From assembly GCA_937898715.1 (NCBI GenBank), contig CALEKA010000044.1, positions 1-29,893 of the forward strand: a DNA stretch of 29,893 nt, written 5' to 3'. Below the pieces are notes generated by a model. It ran no database searches. It was not told the DNA's origin and saw nothing but the letters and a program-made list of their open reading frames with translations. This DNA comes from an uncultured Prevotella sp. (GTDB lineage: Bacteria; Bacteroidota; Bacteroidia; Bacteroidales; Bacteroidaceae). Positions 1-8,599 of the stretch are shown piece after piece. Positions within the stretch are counted from its first letter, which is position 1, and every line of letters begins with the position of its first letter. The translations under genes were made by a program, and so were the position numbers.

Positions 1-60
1 TGCCTTGGGCTATGGAATTCATTGGGCTTTCAGCCCGCCCATCCTAAATCCGAAATTAAG
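1..60. repeat. Terminal copy A of a dispersed palindromic repeat
   Basis: Positions 1-60 match the reverse complement of the last 60 bases of the window. Both contain GGGCTTTCAGCCC or its complement and a TAAATCCGAAA block. A related copy lies at 21588-21670. The core GGGCT/AGCCC palindrome is at 24-36. No transposase is nearby, so this is either a non-autonomous repeat or the place where an assembly broke. Positions 61-255 hold no gene that I can support. Confidence 0.75.
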
Positions 61-255
61 ATGAGCGTTTCCAATCTCATGCCCACGGGATAAAGAAACG
101 ACTTTCTTTAGAGAAAACTTCAGTAAAAAGTAAATATGTATTAGGCTACTTGCTTCGTTAAAAAAAGAACGATTGGACTCGACAAATTTACATGCTCATC
201 TATTAACTTGTCAACTTGTTTACCCGTTTACAAATTCCTCCAACGCGTATAAATA

Positions 256-573
256 TTACCTTTCATGTCGTACCCTTTCTTTCTTGTTTCTTGATTTTAT
301 CAGTTGGTTGGGCAGAGAAGGAAGCGGCGGAAGGAGTTTTTCTGCCTCTTCTATAAAGCCAATGCTTCGCAAAAGGGATAGTATCGTTCCGTAACCTATA
401 TTGCGAGCCTCGCCTATTTCAAACTGACTAATTGTGAAAATACTCACACCCGATAGTTCTGCCACCTCTCTCTGAGTGAGATTTCTAAAGAGTCTATACT
501 CTCGAAAACGGCCTCCAAGCTCGGAGATTATTTCCGCATTCGACTTTGCTTCTATACCATAGTCTGTAATCAT
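256..573 (-). CDS. HipB-like XRE-family helix-turn-helix regulator (orphan)
   Basis: This 105-residue protein has one HTH_3/Cro-CI domain at about residues 20-75, including the run LTQREVAELSGVS and the recognition-helix segment TISQFEIGEARN. The C-terminus is basic (KSRNKKERVRHER). HipB antitoxins of Bacteroidota have this size and are normally followed by hipA, whose kinase they neutralise while repressing the operon. No HipA reading frame follows within the 255 bases to the window edge, so it is either an orphan regulator or its partner lies outside. A good promoter sits directly upstream and leaves almost no leader. DNA binding is well supported; the antitoxin role is inference from family resemblance. 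Confidence 0.75.
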   Translation of the reverse strand: MITDYGIEAKSNAEIISELGGRFREYRLFRNLTQREVAELSGVSIFTISQFEIGEARNIGYGTILSLLRSIGFIEEAEKLLPPLPSLPNQLIKSRNKKERVRHER

Positions 574-577
574 GTAG

Positions 578-608
578 CAAATATAGTTATTTCTCTATTT
601 ATATCAAA
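578..608 (-). promoter_or_regulatory. Bacteroidota-type promoter for the HipB-like gene
   Basis: On the minus strand TTTG (608-605) is followed by a 19-nt spacer and TATATTTG (585-578), matching TTTG-N19/20-TAnnTTTG. The ATG is only 4 nt after the -7 box, which implies a leaderless or nearly leaderless mRNA. The 9-mer TATAGTTAT occurs at 582-590, overlapping the -7 box, and again at 634-642. That is 52 bp, about five helical turns, away, so these could be autoregulatory operator half-sites. Confidence 0.65.
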
Positions 609-654
609 ATATAGGCTTTAATATTTATTTATCTATAGTTATATCTAACTTTAA

Positions 655-851
655 GTATGCCTCAATCAGCCTCGAGAAGAGCTGTTGCATTCCTGTTTCT
701 CGTATCTTTCTTCTTGCTATAAACGAGACGTTTTATACAAACTTGTTGCATGAAAGATTCTACACCTGCCATGTTGCAAATGCTTGATTATATTCGCCGT
801 TTTCTACAAATTTCAGTCAGCCTAAATCCTAAAGGTATACTCATCACGCAC
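655..851. other. Intergenic stretch without a recognisable gene
   Basis: This is the part of the gap between the HipB-like promoter region and the GT11 pseudogene that is not covered by other entries. I see no open frame with family features, no tRNA and no repeat shared with the rest of the window. A 6-bp inverted pair, TCTCGT/ACGAGA, is too short to call. Confidence 0.4.
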
Positions 852-916
852 AGAAGCGCCTAGCGGCCATATCCTTTCATACGAGATGTAAGAATATGAC
901 CGCCAGGCGCTCTTCT
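852..916 (-). terminator. Long wobble-paired hairpin after the GT11 pseudogene
   Basis: The arms, about 25 nt each, start AGAAG(AG)CGCCT and end with its complement; the apical loop is about 13 nt. Read as minus-strand RNA, the three positions that are not Watson-Crick become G-U pairs, leaving one 2-nt bulge. It begins 13 nt beyond the GT11 stop. No U-tract follows, so it is either a 3'-end stabiliser or a factor-dependent terminator rather than a classical intrinsic one. Confidence 0.5.
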
Positions 917-929
917 ATCACAGTCAAAG

Positions 930-1754
930 CTAAATGCCTTGCCAATAATCCTCAAAGAAGTCGGGGTAGGCATCACTTCCATTCACCCATTTTTGGGGAT
1001 AAACTATGATTTTCTTCTGCACAAGCCTTGCCGCCCAATAACTGAAGCTGCTGTTGGCTATGATGCCCGCTTTGCAATGTGCCATTAAATACATGTCGAG
1101 ATAGCTATCGAGTCCCTTATTCCAATCTACGAGGGTGAGGTCTGATAGGTAGCCAGTGAGATTTTGCTTTACGTATTCTATGTCGTCTGAAAATATAAAG
1201 TACTTAGCGTTGGGCAGGCGTTCTTCAACAATATGGATGGCTTTATGGTAATATTCAAGGGTGCAGATATTCTTAAATCGGTTGATATACTGAGGTGATA
1301 GATAATCGCCTCTGCGCACATGGATAAACACGGAATTGGAAGCTTTAATCTGCCTAAGTATTTCGACGTTTTGCGGAGAGAGATGAGGCTCTTTAAACCT
1401 TAACCAGTCAGCGGCTTGAGGAATATAAATTTTGTTGTTGTGATGGGCATAACAGAAGATGGCCTTCTCATTTTGCACGATAGAGCCGGGCCTATCGAAT
1501 AGGCTATTGAGGCTTATAAACTTTCTTAAGCAGTCCGTAAGGTGCCACAAGCGCATGTACCAAATGCTGGGTTTGGGCAAGTCTACATCAAAAAATCTTG
1601 GCAGTTCAAAGCAACCATTGTGCTCGCTTAATAAATCTTTACCGTAGCAAATGCAAAGTAGGTCTTTAGGATATTTGTTGCGGAAATGCAGATAAACGGC
1701 ATACCCAGTTATCTAGTTGCCTAAGCCTCCAGTAAATCTCAATATCCTTATCAT
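930..1754 (-). pseudogene. GT11 family (alpha-1,2-fucosyltransferase-like), nonsense mutation at codon 14
   Basis: From the ATG at 1754 the frame reads MIRILRFTGGLGN, then TAG (1715-1713), then stays open to 930. The total would be 274 residues, normal for GT11. The stop replaces the Gln of the GGLGNQ motif that marks the GT11 N-terminus, a one-base CAG-to-TAG change. The rest is intact: HVRRGDY, the GDP-fucose site motif, is at about residue 146, and the tail is typical of GT11. The first ATG after the stop (1556) would lose about 66 N-terminal residues. The product would add fucose to a glycan. A terminator ends only 12 nt before the ATG, so the gene is also poorly placed for operon transcription. 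A sequencing error or stop suppression is possible but less likely. Confidence 0.85.
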
Positions 1755-1765
1755 ACTTGCAGAGC

Positions 1766-1803
1766 AAAAAAAGGAGGAAAGAATTATTAGTTCTTTCCTC
1801 TTT
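1766..1803 (-). terminator. Rho-independent terminator of the polysaccharide/surface-protein operon
   Basis: On the minus strand AAAGAGGAAAGAA and TTCTTTCCTCCTTT form a 13-bp stem with one bulged base and a 7-nt loop. It runs into a T7 tract (1772-1766). It lies 15 nt after the stop of the LruC lipoprotein gene and just before the GT11 pseudogene, so it probably ends the long operon. Confidence 0.8.
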
Positions 1804-1818
1804 ATGATACATCGTTGA

Positions 1819-3756
1819 TTAATAATTCACCACAGCATTGTAGGTGGGTGAACCATACCAATTCCAATTGTCTATGAGCGTATTGTTTTTAGCCCACTTA
1901 GCAAAGTTGGGGTAAGCATTTATGATGTTTATGCCCTCTCTCGGCCATTTCCATTCGCCAGCGACGAGCAGGGCCTGTGGCATTTCGCCAGGCTTTTCGG
2001 CAAGGGTGATGATGTCGCTACAATCTTTGCAAGTGCCACGTTGCACTTCTACATAGAAGCGTTTGGCATCTTGCTCCATGGTGTAGCCCTTAAGCCACTT
2101 CACACAGCCTACTTGCACAAAAGGCATCTCTGCATAAGAAAGCTGAGTATTGATCATTTGATCGGGCGTTCCGCCTAAGAGGTCGTGCAGTTCACCAAGG
2201 TTGACGTCGCCATCGGGACCATTGTAATGAAGGTACATCTTAGAAGTGGAACCAACGGCCATGACCGTCACGCAACATTCTTCTTTCTCAAAGTCGGGAA
2301 CGAGCTTAACGACTGCATCGTTGAAGTCGAAGTCGGAATTGCGATAAACGTCCTCAAAGGCCAGGGTCCAAGGTTGCTTATCGGTATATTCGCCAAAGGG
2401 CTTAAGGTCTGGCTCAACAATGCTGGGACGGTGAATTTCGAGCTCGGAACTCACTTCGAACATCACGTCGTTGCAGTCGAGATCGCCACCAGTATAGTCG
2501 TTTTCCATACCCATCCAATAAGCATTGTTGCTCTTAAGGATACCACTGCGGTATGCACCATTGATGTTCATGTTCATAGCTTCGCAGGTAAAGTTCATGG
2601 CTTTGAACTTGTCGCGACTTGTGTAGGGCTTGATGCCCATGCGCACAAAGCGATCGTATTGTTCGGGCAGAGCCACGTCTTCGCTGCGGTCGTAAAATCC
2701 AATGCGCTTGCCGTGGGGCACACTGATCTTAAAAGATATGCCTCTCAAGGCCGTGATGTCATCACCATAGCGATTATACACAGCAATCGAATTGTAAGCA
2801 TCATCGTTTTGGCGAGCATATATGGTAGAGGGATTTTCAAAGACATCATACATATCGAAATTGGCATCATACCAATGGTCGGCTTTGACCCCATATTGCG
2901 CAGCAGCCTTTTCGTTGACCTTGTATTGCACTTTTGCCAATCCATCGATGTAGTCGTAGATCTCTGTTTCTGAGAGATCTACGTATTGAATGTCTTCGTA
3001 TGTACCAGGCGAGTGGTAATAATAGCCCAAGATGTGGGGAGTGACGGATGAACAATTGCCTGCAAACCAGGTAATGTCGAAGTCACCTTTTGATTCAAGT
3101 TCGTAGTCGCAATTCATACCCACCTTTTTGGCAGGGACGAATTCTTGATAGAAGTTTCTTAAGATATAGAGTGCCTCACGTCTTTGCTCACTGGTAAGCT
3201 CATTATATTTACCATTTCCAATAATGCTATTGCCGTAAAGTGCGGCTTTAGTATTGATGGATGCCTCTACGGGCTCATCTTCGTCGGTTGCGGCTTTAAT
3301 AGCACGCTGCCTGTCTGCTGATTGAGTCTCTTCGTCGTAATCTTTATATTCTCTGCTCACGGTCAAACTAATGTTTTCAATGCTTTTACCCGTAAGCGTG
3401 ATGGGGGTTATCTCTTTTTGCCTATGGCATACACTCACCAAGTAGGCCGTGTTGGTATTGCCCTGAGGCATGGTTAAGTCTACCCTGCCGCTTGTTGGCA
3501 ATTCGCGGTAATCATAGAGTGTACCCGTATCCTTGCCCGACATGAGCCAAAGTTTTACAGAATCGTCGGCTGCTACATCTACCCTTAAGGTAACGGCCGT
3601 GCGCCACATTTGCGTTGTGGCGATCTTGCCGTTGATTTGGTCAATAAATGCATATTGTGTGCGGTCTAATTCTGATAAAGACTCAGTAGAGCAAGATGCC
3701 ATTGCCGCAATCAGCGCCAAGACGAGTGTTCCCTTAACAACACATTGATATTTCAT
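1819..3756 (-). CDS. LruC domain-containing surface lipoprotein
   Basis: The 645-residue protein has a lipoprotein signal: basic start, hydrophobic core, and MASC with Cys22 as the probable lipidation site. Two related acidic motifs, GGDLDCNDVMF at about 420-430 and FEDVYRNSDFDFNDAVV at about 467-483, match the DUF4114/LruC (DUF4842) signature and look like metal-binding loops. The C-terminus has the family ending NAYPNFAKWA and a final aromatic segment. LruC proteins are envelope lipoproteins of unknown biochemical role, often near Bacteroidota adhesin loci. The start lies 2 nt after the stop of the upstream OmpA-like gene, so the two are probably translated together and may form an outer-membrane pair. 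The family call is firm; the adhesin role is inference. Confidence 0.85.
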   Translation of the reverse strand: MKYQCVVKGTLVLALIAAMASCSTESLSELDRTQYAFIDQINGKIATTQMWRTAVTLRVDVAADDSVKLWLMSGKDTGTLYDYRELPTSGRVDLTMPQGNTNTAYLVSVCHRQKEITPITLTGKSIENISLTVSREYKDYDEETQSADRQRAIKAATDEDEPVEASINTKAALYGNSIIGNGKYNELTSEQRREALYILRNFYQEFVPAKKVGMNCDYELESKGDFDITWFAGNCSSVTPHILGYYYHSPGTYEDIQYVDLSETEIYDYIDGLAKVQYKVNEKAAAQYGVKADHWYDANFDMYDVFENPSTIYARQNDDAYNSIAVYNRYGDDITALRGISFKISVPHGKRIGFYDRSEDVALPEQYDRFVRMGIKPYTSRDKFKAMNFTCEAMNMNINGAYRSGILKSNNAYWMGMENDYTGGDLDCNDVMFEVSSELEIHRPSIVEPDLKPFGEYTDKQPWTLAFEDVYRNSDFDFNDAVVKLVPDFEKEECCVTVMAVGSTSKMYLHYNGPDGDVNLGELHDLLGGTPDQMINTQLSYAEMPFVQVGCVKWLKGYTMEQDAKRFYVEVQRGTCKDCSDIITLAEKPGEMPQALLVAGEWKWPREGINIINAYPNFAKWAKNNTLIDNWNWYGSPTYNAVVNY

Positions 3757-3758
3757 AA

Positions 3759-5456
3759 CTATTCGTTGTTGCTTTCGTTAATTACTACTTTTCCGTTGAC
3801 AAGCTTCCAAGAGCACTTACCCTCCATAGCGCGGATTACGTCAGATAAGTATTGTGCCTGTGGCGTGTTTCCTGCATTTATCAGTAATCGCTTGGCATCA
3901 GACAGGCGTTTCACCTTGACGCATGCACAAGCCGCATTGAGGTTGGCAGTATGGTCGCCAGGATACTCACGTGCAGCTATCATGAGAGCGTCCAACCAGT
4001 CGTCGCTTCCCTCTTCGTAGCTTTGTGCCACGGCATACATCTCTTTAAGGCTCAAAGCCTCGGGATGAGTATAGATGAGCTTGCGAGCCTGCTTTATAGG
4101 ATAGCTGCGAACAATGTACTCTATGATATAGTCGGTATGACGCAGTCCGGGGTAGACATGCTGTAGCAACCACTTGTAGGGGGCGCCACCACCCACTTGC
4201 TTCAGCAACTGCTCTTTCTCGTCGGGATCCATATTGAGGTCGATGATACGAAGCAGTTCGTCGCGATACTTCAGCACATCTTCCGGCATCCTGGGCGTTT
4301 CGAGTACAGAGGCATTTTCATACCAAATATCACCCTTCACACGGCGACGGTCAGAGTTATCAATAAAGCCGCGCAAGTTGGCCCAATCTTCAGGAGTATA
4401 GGTGTTGTGAAAGAGTTGTTCGCTCACTTTATATTGTTTCTGCAAATAGCCCATCAAGGCAGCCGTACGGCCCTTGGCTAAGCGAGTGTTGTTGCTATAG
4501 GGGCTTTCGGGCGAAGCATAGCCATGAAGACTGATGCTTGTAACGACAATTGTTTTGTCGAAGAGTGCACTATCAATGGTGGCACGTATGCGGCGAAGCT
4601 CTTGTGGATTGCGACGGTAGCGGGGATAAATAACCGTTTCGTTCACGGGGAAGTCAAGGAAGGCACGCCCAAAGAGTTTGCGCTTCTTTATGTCCTCGTT
4701 ATTGGGCATGATAAAGGGCAGAGCCACAACATCGCGCAAGCGATTCACGTAGGTGATGGGCTCGTGCGGTTTCTCTTTTTTCTTTCTCTTACTAAGCACG
4801 TAAGTTACGCCAATCTTGAAGTTTGTGCGTCCGTCTAATGGACAATTAGCCTTTACACCATTAAAGGCATCACCAAACATCGTTTGGCTTAGTTCTGCAC
4901 CAATGCGCCAGTTAGGAGCGACTTTCCATGTAGCATCAAGTCCTACCCGAAAAGCTGGTAAAAGTCGGCTATTGCACGAATAGGCATTGGTATAAGAGAG
5001 TGGAACGTCATTGTCAAAGCCAAAGGTATATGCCATTCCCACACCCGCAAAAGCCTTTAGATCGAAGCTGCGATTGGTGCTTACTTTTGGTGCAGAGAAT
5101 GCATTAGTGAGGTCGAACGTGGCATCGCCAAAAAGTCCGAAGTTGTTCCATCCCCAAGTGTCGGCATTTTCACACTTCTCTACGTTTCGGCTTTTGTTGT
5201 GATTGAAACGTAAGGCTGCACGCCAGCCCCAAAGTGAGCTTAAATCCTGTCCAAGACCTACGAACACACCACCCGACCATGGATACCCTGAAAACTCCGA
5301 CCATGGCAAGTGCTCATTAGCCGACTTGTTTATACCTCCATACAATTGCAAGTAAAGCGGACTTTTGTATGGATTGGAATGTGTAGTGATATGATCAGCT
5401 TGTGCATAGTAGCACCCTATGCTCAGCATAAGGGCAAGTAACAGCTTTTTTATCAT
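3759..5456 (-). CDS. Outer-membrane beta-barrel protein with OmpA-like C-terminal region
   Basis: The 565-residue protein starts with a signal peptide (LLLALMLSIGCYYAQA|D). Residues about 25-240 alternate aromatic and polar residues in short strands (LYLQLYGGI, AALRFNHN, FRVGLDATW, FKIGVTYVL), as in an outer-membrane barrel. A basic linker (KRKKKEKP) leads to an OmpA-like region around 265-350 with HGYASPESPYSNNTRLAKGR, the usual peptidoglycan-associating motif. About 200 further residues are mostly helical; ANLNAACACVKVKRLSDAKR near 500 looks TPR-like. It begins 50 nt after wecB and is followed 2 nt later by the LruC lipoprotein. Such OmpA fusions occur in Bacteroidota surface-structure loci. 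I do not recognise the exact family and assign no substrate. Confidence 0.8.
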   Translation of the reverse strand: MIKKLLLALMLSIGCYYAQADHITTHSNPYKSPLYLQLYGGINKSANEHLPWSEFSGYPWSGGVFVGLGQDLSSLWGWRAALRFNHNKSRNVEKCENADTWGWNNFGLFGDATFDLTNAFSAPKVSTNRSFDLKAFAGVGMAYTFGFDNDVPLSYTNAYSCNSRLLPAFRVGLDATWKVAPNWRIGAELSQTMFGDAFNGVKANCPLDGRTNFKIGVTYVLSKRKKKEKPHEPITYVNRLRDVVALPFIMPNNEDIKKRKLFGRAFLDFPVNETVIYPRYRRNPQELRRIRATIDSALFDKTIVVTSISLHGYASPESPYSNNTRLAKGRTAALMGYLQKQYKVSEQLFHNTYTPEDWANLRGFIDNSDRRRVKGDIWYENASVLETPRMPEDVLKYRDELLRIIDLNMDPDEKEQLLKQVGGGAPYKWLLQHVYPGLRHTDYIIEYIVRSYPIKQARKLIYTHPEALSLKEMYAVAQSYEEGSDDWLDALMIAAREYPGDHTANLNAACACVKVKRLSDAKRLLINAGNTPQAQYLSDVIRAMEGKCSWKLVNGKVVINESNNE

Positions 5457-5506
5457 AATTTATTTCTCAATGGGTTGAGCAGGTAAGATACTTTAAATGC
5501 CTGCTT

Positions 5507-6613
5507 CTATTTAAGTACTTCAAGTATACGATCGCAAGCATGGCCATCACCATAGGGATTAACGGCATTGCTCATAGCCATATAGGCTTCTGCGTTGTTA
5601 AGCAGTTCTGATACCTCGCATACTATTTTGTGGTAATCAGCACCAACGAGTTTGGCTGTTCCCGCTTCGATGGCTTCAGGGCGCTCGGTAGTATTGCGCA
5701 TTACCAAGACAGGTTTGCCAAAGGCTGGAGCCTCCTCTTGTATGCCTCCACTATCGGTAAGCACAATGGTAGCTTTCGCCATTAAGCGGACAAAGTCGAG
5801 GTAATTGAGCGGTTCAATGAGTCGTATGTTTTGAGCCTGATTGGCATTAGAGGCTATGCCAAATATATCATTAACAGCCGCACGAACATGAGGATTGGGG
5901 TGCATGGGATAGATAAACCCCACATCGGGAAACTGCCATGCAAGGGTACGGATAGCTTTGCATATGTTCTCCAATCCCTCACCAAAGTTCTCTCTACGAT
6001 GTCCAGTTATCAGGACAAGGCGTTTGTTTGTAGAAGCACTTTTAGAGGGGATGTTCAACACACGCATCACGTAGTGTAGCGCATCAATCACCGTGTTACC
6101 CGTAATAAAGATTTGCTCATCTCTGATACCCTCGTCGAGCAGATTCTTTCTGCTTTGTACGGTTGGTGCAAAGTGATAGGAGGCAATACGTGCAGTGATT
6201 TGGCGGTTCATCTCTTCGGGCCACGGCGAAAGGATGTTGTGCGTGCGCAGTCCAGCCTCAACGTGTGCCACGGGGATTTGCTGATAGAATGCAGCTAATG
6301 CAGCAGCCATAGAAGTGGTGGTGTCGCCATGTACCAACACCACGTCGGGTTTCTCCTTTTGCAATACGTCACGCAGACTTGTAAGTATGCGCGAGGTAAC
6401 ATCATAAAGGTCTTGACCTTTCTTCATGATGTTGAGGTCGTACTTAGGGGTAATTTGGAATATGCCGAGCACTTGGTCGAGCATTTCTCTATGTTGTCCT
6501 GTAACACAAACCACCGTCTTAAAATGCGCTTTGTCGCTTTCAAAAGCCTTTACCAAAGGAGCCATTTTTATGGCCTCGGGGCGTGTGCCAAAGACGAGCA
6601 TTATTTTTTTCAT
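5507..6613 (-). CDS. wecB: UDP-GlcNAc 2-epimerase (non-hydrolysing)
   Basis: Converts UDP-GlcNAc to UDP-ManNAc in the cytoplasm, the first step towards UDP-ManNAcA. The 368-residue protein has the N-terminal GTRPEAIKMAPL, VTGQHREML, VHGDTTTSMA, HVEAGLRT, the diagnostic GHRRENFGEGL, and DSGGIQEEAPAFGKPVLVMR with TERPEAIEAG. These cover both Rossmann lobes of the WecB/MnaA family. I chose the ATG at 6613 (MKKIMLVFGTRPEA) over an upstream in-frame codon. It overlaps the wecC stop as ATGA, implying translational coupling, and it puts the conserved strand at the normal distance from the N-terminus. It has no obvious defect. Confidence 0.96.
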   Translation of the reverse strand: MKKIMLVFGTRPEAIKMAPLVKAFESDKAHFKTVVCVTGQHREMLDQVLGIFQITPKYDLNIMKKGQDLYDVTSRILTSLRDVLQKEKPDVVLVHGDTTTSMAAALAAFYQQIPVAHVEAGLRTHNILSPWPEEMNRQITARIASYHFAPTVQSRKNLLDEGIRDEQIFITGNTVIDALHYVMRVLNIPSKSASTNKRLVLITGHRRENFGEGLENICKAIRTLAWQFPDVGFIYPMHPNPHVRAAVNDIFGIASNANQAQNIRLIEPLNYLDFVRLMAKATIVLTDSGGIQEEAPAFGKPVLVMRNTTERPEAIEAGTAKLVGADYHKIVCEVSELLNNAEAYMAMSNAVNPYGDGHACDRILEVLK

Positions 6614-7824
6614 AAACGATATGCGTTGGGCAATGGGCAAATGTTGTGGCAGTCAAGGATGATTTTACCTTGCAGCTTATCCCAATGTTGCTGGATGTGC
6701 TGGTGCTTAGTCATCACAACTACGAGGTCTACCGAATTGAGGAATTCGTCGAAGTCGGCATATTGTGAAGCAACAATTTGGTGGTTTTCAAGGAAAGGAT
6801 CATAGCACTTTAAGGGCTCAGCCAAATGCTTGCGTTGCGACTCGATAATTTGCAGCGAGGGCGACTCGCGAAAGTCGTCTACGTCTTCTTTATAAGTAAG
6901 GCCATAAAGTCCCACACGCTTCAAATCGGTCATGTTGTTCTCCTGCATAATTTGGCAGATACGTTCAAGTACAAAGTCAGGTTGCGACTCATTTACTTTA
7001 AGGCTCGCACTAATCATCTGCGTGAGTTGTGGATAGTCGCCTACCAAGAACCATGGATCAATAGGGATGCAGTGTCCGCCTACCCCTGGGCCCGGAGAGG
7101 CTATGTTTACACGCGGATGCATGTTGCAAATGCGTATAATTTCATACACATCCATGTTGTTGTGGCGACAAATGCGCATCAATTCGTTGGCAAAAGCAAT
7201 GTTTACAGCTCTAAAGGTGTTCTCTACCACCTTCGTCATCTCTGCAGTCTGTATGTCAGTAGTTACAATTTCGCCTTGACAAAACGAAGCATATAATTCT
7301 TTGATTTGTTGCGCGACGTCATTGCTATCAGCCCCTATAGTGCGGTTATTGTGTACCAATTCATAGATCATGTTGCCAGGCAAAATGCGTTCGGGGGCAT
7401 GTGCCAGGCGAATGTCTTCTCTATGAAATTGCTTCAGCAATGGGCGTATTTGCTTATCAATTGTGCCAGGACTGATGGTAGACTCTACAATGATTGTAGC
7501 GTTGGGCTTACACACGTTGATGGCAGTTTTCACAGCCTCAATCACATAGCTCGCATCAATCTTTTTTGATACTTTATCATAGGGAGTTGGCACAGAAATA
7601 ATGTAGGTATGTGTATGCTGATATTCGGTAGAGAACTTTATGCCAGCAGCAATGGCTTGACTGAAGAGCTTATCGAGACCATCTTCCTTAAACGTGGTGT
7701 GCCCCATGTTTAGGCTATTCACCAAGTCCTTGTTGTAGTCAGTTCCTATGACCTCTACACCATTTGCCGCAAACATCAGTGCTGTAGGAAGTCCGATATA
7801 TCCTAAACCAATAACGTTTACCAT
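6610..7824 (-). CDS. wecC: UDP-N-acetyl-D-mannosamine dehydrogenase
   Basis: An NAD-dependent four-electron oxidation of UDP-ManNAc to UDP-ManNAcA. The 404-residue protein begins with the dinucleotide-binding motif VIGLGYIGLPTALMFA. It carries VESTISPGT, HAPERILPG, the helix ENTFRAVNIAFANEL with its catalytic-region Asn, and the active-site Cys in GGHCIPIDPWFL at about residue 248. The C-terminal domain has GLTYKEDVDDFRESPS. Length and motif order are normal for the WecC branch of the UDP-glucose/GDP-mannose dehydrogenase family. It couples directly to wecB by an ATGA overlap and follows the GT26 gene after 52 nt. The three genes together define a ManNAcA branch. Confidence 0.95.
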   Translation of the reverse strand: MVNVIGLGYIGLPTALMFAANGVEVIGTDYNKDLVNSLNMGHTTFKEDGLDKLFSQAIAAGIKFSTEYQHTHTYIISVPTPYDKVSKKIDASYVIEAVKTAINVCKPNATIIVESTISPGTIDKQIRPLLKQFHREDIRLAHAPERILPGNMIYELVHNNRTIGADSNDVAQQIKELYASFCQGEIVTTDIQTAEMTKVVENTFRAVNIAFANELMRICRHNNMDVYEIIRICNMHPRVNIASPGPGVGGHCIPIDPWFLVGDYPQLTQMISASLKVNESQPDFVLERICQIMQENNMTDLKRVGLYGLTYKEDVDDFRESPSLQIIESQRKHLAEPLKCYDPFLENHQIVASQYADFDEFLNSVDLVVVMTKHQHIQQHWDKLQGKIILDCHNICPLPNAYRL

Positions 7825-7876
7825 ATATGTTGTTCTATTTTTGTTTAGTTACTAGTTAATTGTTTTTGTGCTTTAA

Positions 7877-8599
7877 TCATCCTTCAATAGGATGAGGGTG
7901 GAGCTTTTGTTGCATAATCCATCCCATGAACTTTACCAATTTTGCTTGTCGCTTTATGCGACTGGGCTGATGCATCAATCTGTAAGCCCATTCCAAGTGG
8001 TGGGTCACCCACCACCTGGGAGCTCGCTTCACGTGGCCTGTATAAACATCGAAACTGCCTCCCAACCCTTGATAAATGGCATTGCTATGATGCTTTAGCA
8101 TATCTTCCATCAAAAGTTCTTGCTTGGGCGATCCCATTGCTACAAACACCACATCGGGTTTCTTCTGGGCTACATCTTCAATGAGATTAAGCCGATCTGC
8201 GGCAGAACTGATATAGCCATTTCTATAGCCAACGATGTTGATACCTTTAAACTGCTCTTTCAGTTTGGCGATGGTTTCGTCTATGATTTGTTGTTTTCCT
8301 CCTACAAAGTAGAAGGTCTTTTCACGATAGTACTTTGCAATTATCGAAAGCCACAATTCGCATCCAGCCACCTTAATAGCATCCTTGTAGCCCATGCTCC
8401 GCAAGCACAAGAGCGGACCCGAACCATCACAGTAGCCAATATTGCGGTTGATAATGGCACGTGTCTGCTCATTGGCATTTACAATCTTTTCGGCGTTGAT
8501 GGCTATGAGTATACCATGCTCTTTGTTAGCATATTCTATGATTTGTTGCTGCGATACAAACGGATAGATATTAATGCCTTTAATGTTTACTCTTTTCAT
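7877..8599 (-). CDS. wecG: GT26 (WecG/TagA/CpsF) glycosyltransferase, probably ManNAcA transferase
   Basis: The 240-residue protein matches the GT26 family: INAEKIVNANE near residue 34, the catalytic-region Asp in YCDGSGPLL at about 75-83, FVGGKQQ, FVAMGSPKQELL (the GxPxQE signature), and RAPRWWVTHHLEWAYRL before a short amphipathic C-terminus used for membrane attachment. WecG and TagA add ManNAcA or ManNAc to undecaprenyl-PP-GlcNAc on the inner membrane. With wecB and wecC directly downstream, ManNAcA is the likely donor sugar. The start overlaps the end of the upstream GT4 gene by 20 nt. The acceptor must come from a WecA-like enzyme encoded elsewhere. Donor specificity is inferred from context. 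Confidence 0.88.
   Translation of the reverse strand: MKRVNIKGINIYPFVSQQQIIEYANKEHGILIAINAEKIVNANEQTRAIINRNIGYCDGSGPLLCLRSMGYKDAIKVAGCELWLSIIAKYYREKTFYFVGGKQQIIDETIAKLKEQFKGINIVGYRNGYISSAADRLNLIEDVAQKKPDVVFVAMGSPKQELLMEDMLKHHSNAIYQGLGGSFDVYTGHVKRAPRWWVTHHLEWAYRLMHQPSRIKRQAKLVKFMGWIMQQKLHPHPIEG

Noticed and set aside
2185..2973. 262-codon plus-strand frame opposite the LruC gene
   Set aside because: It is antisense to a gene with a lipobox and clear domains; a shadow frame.
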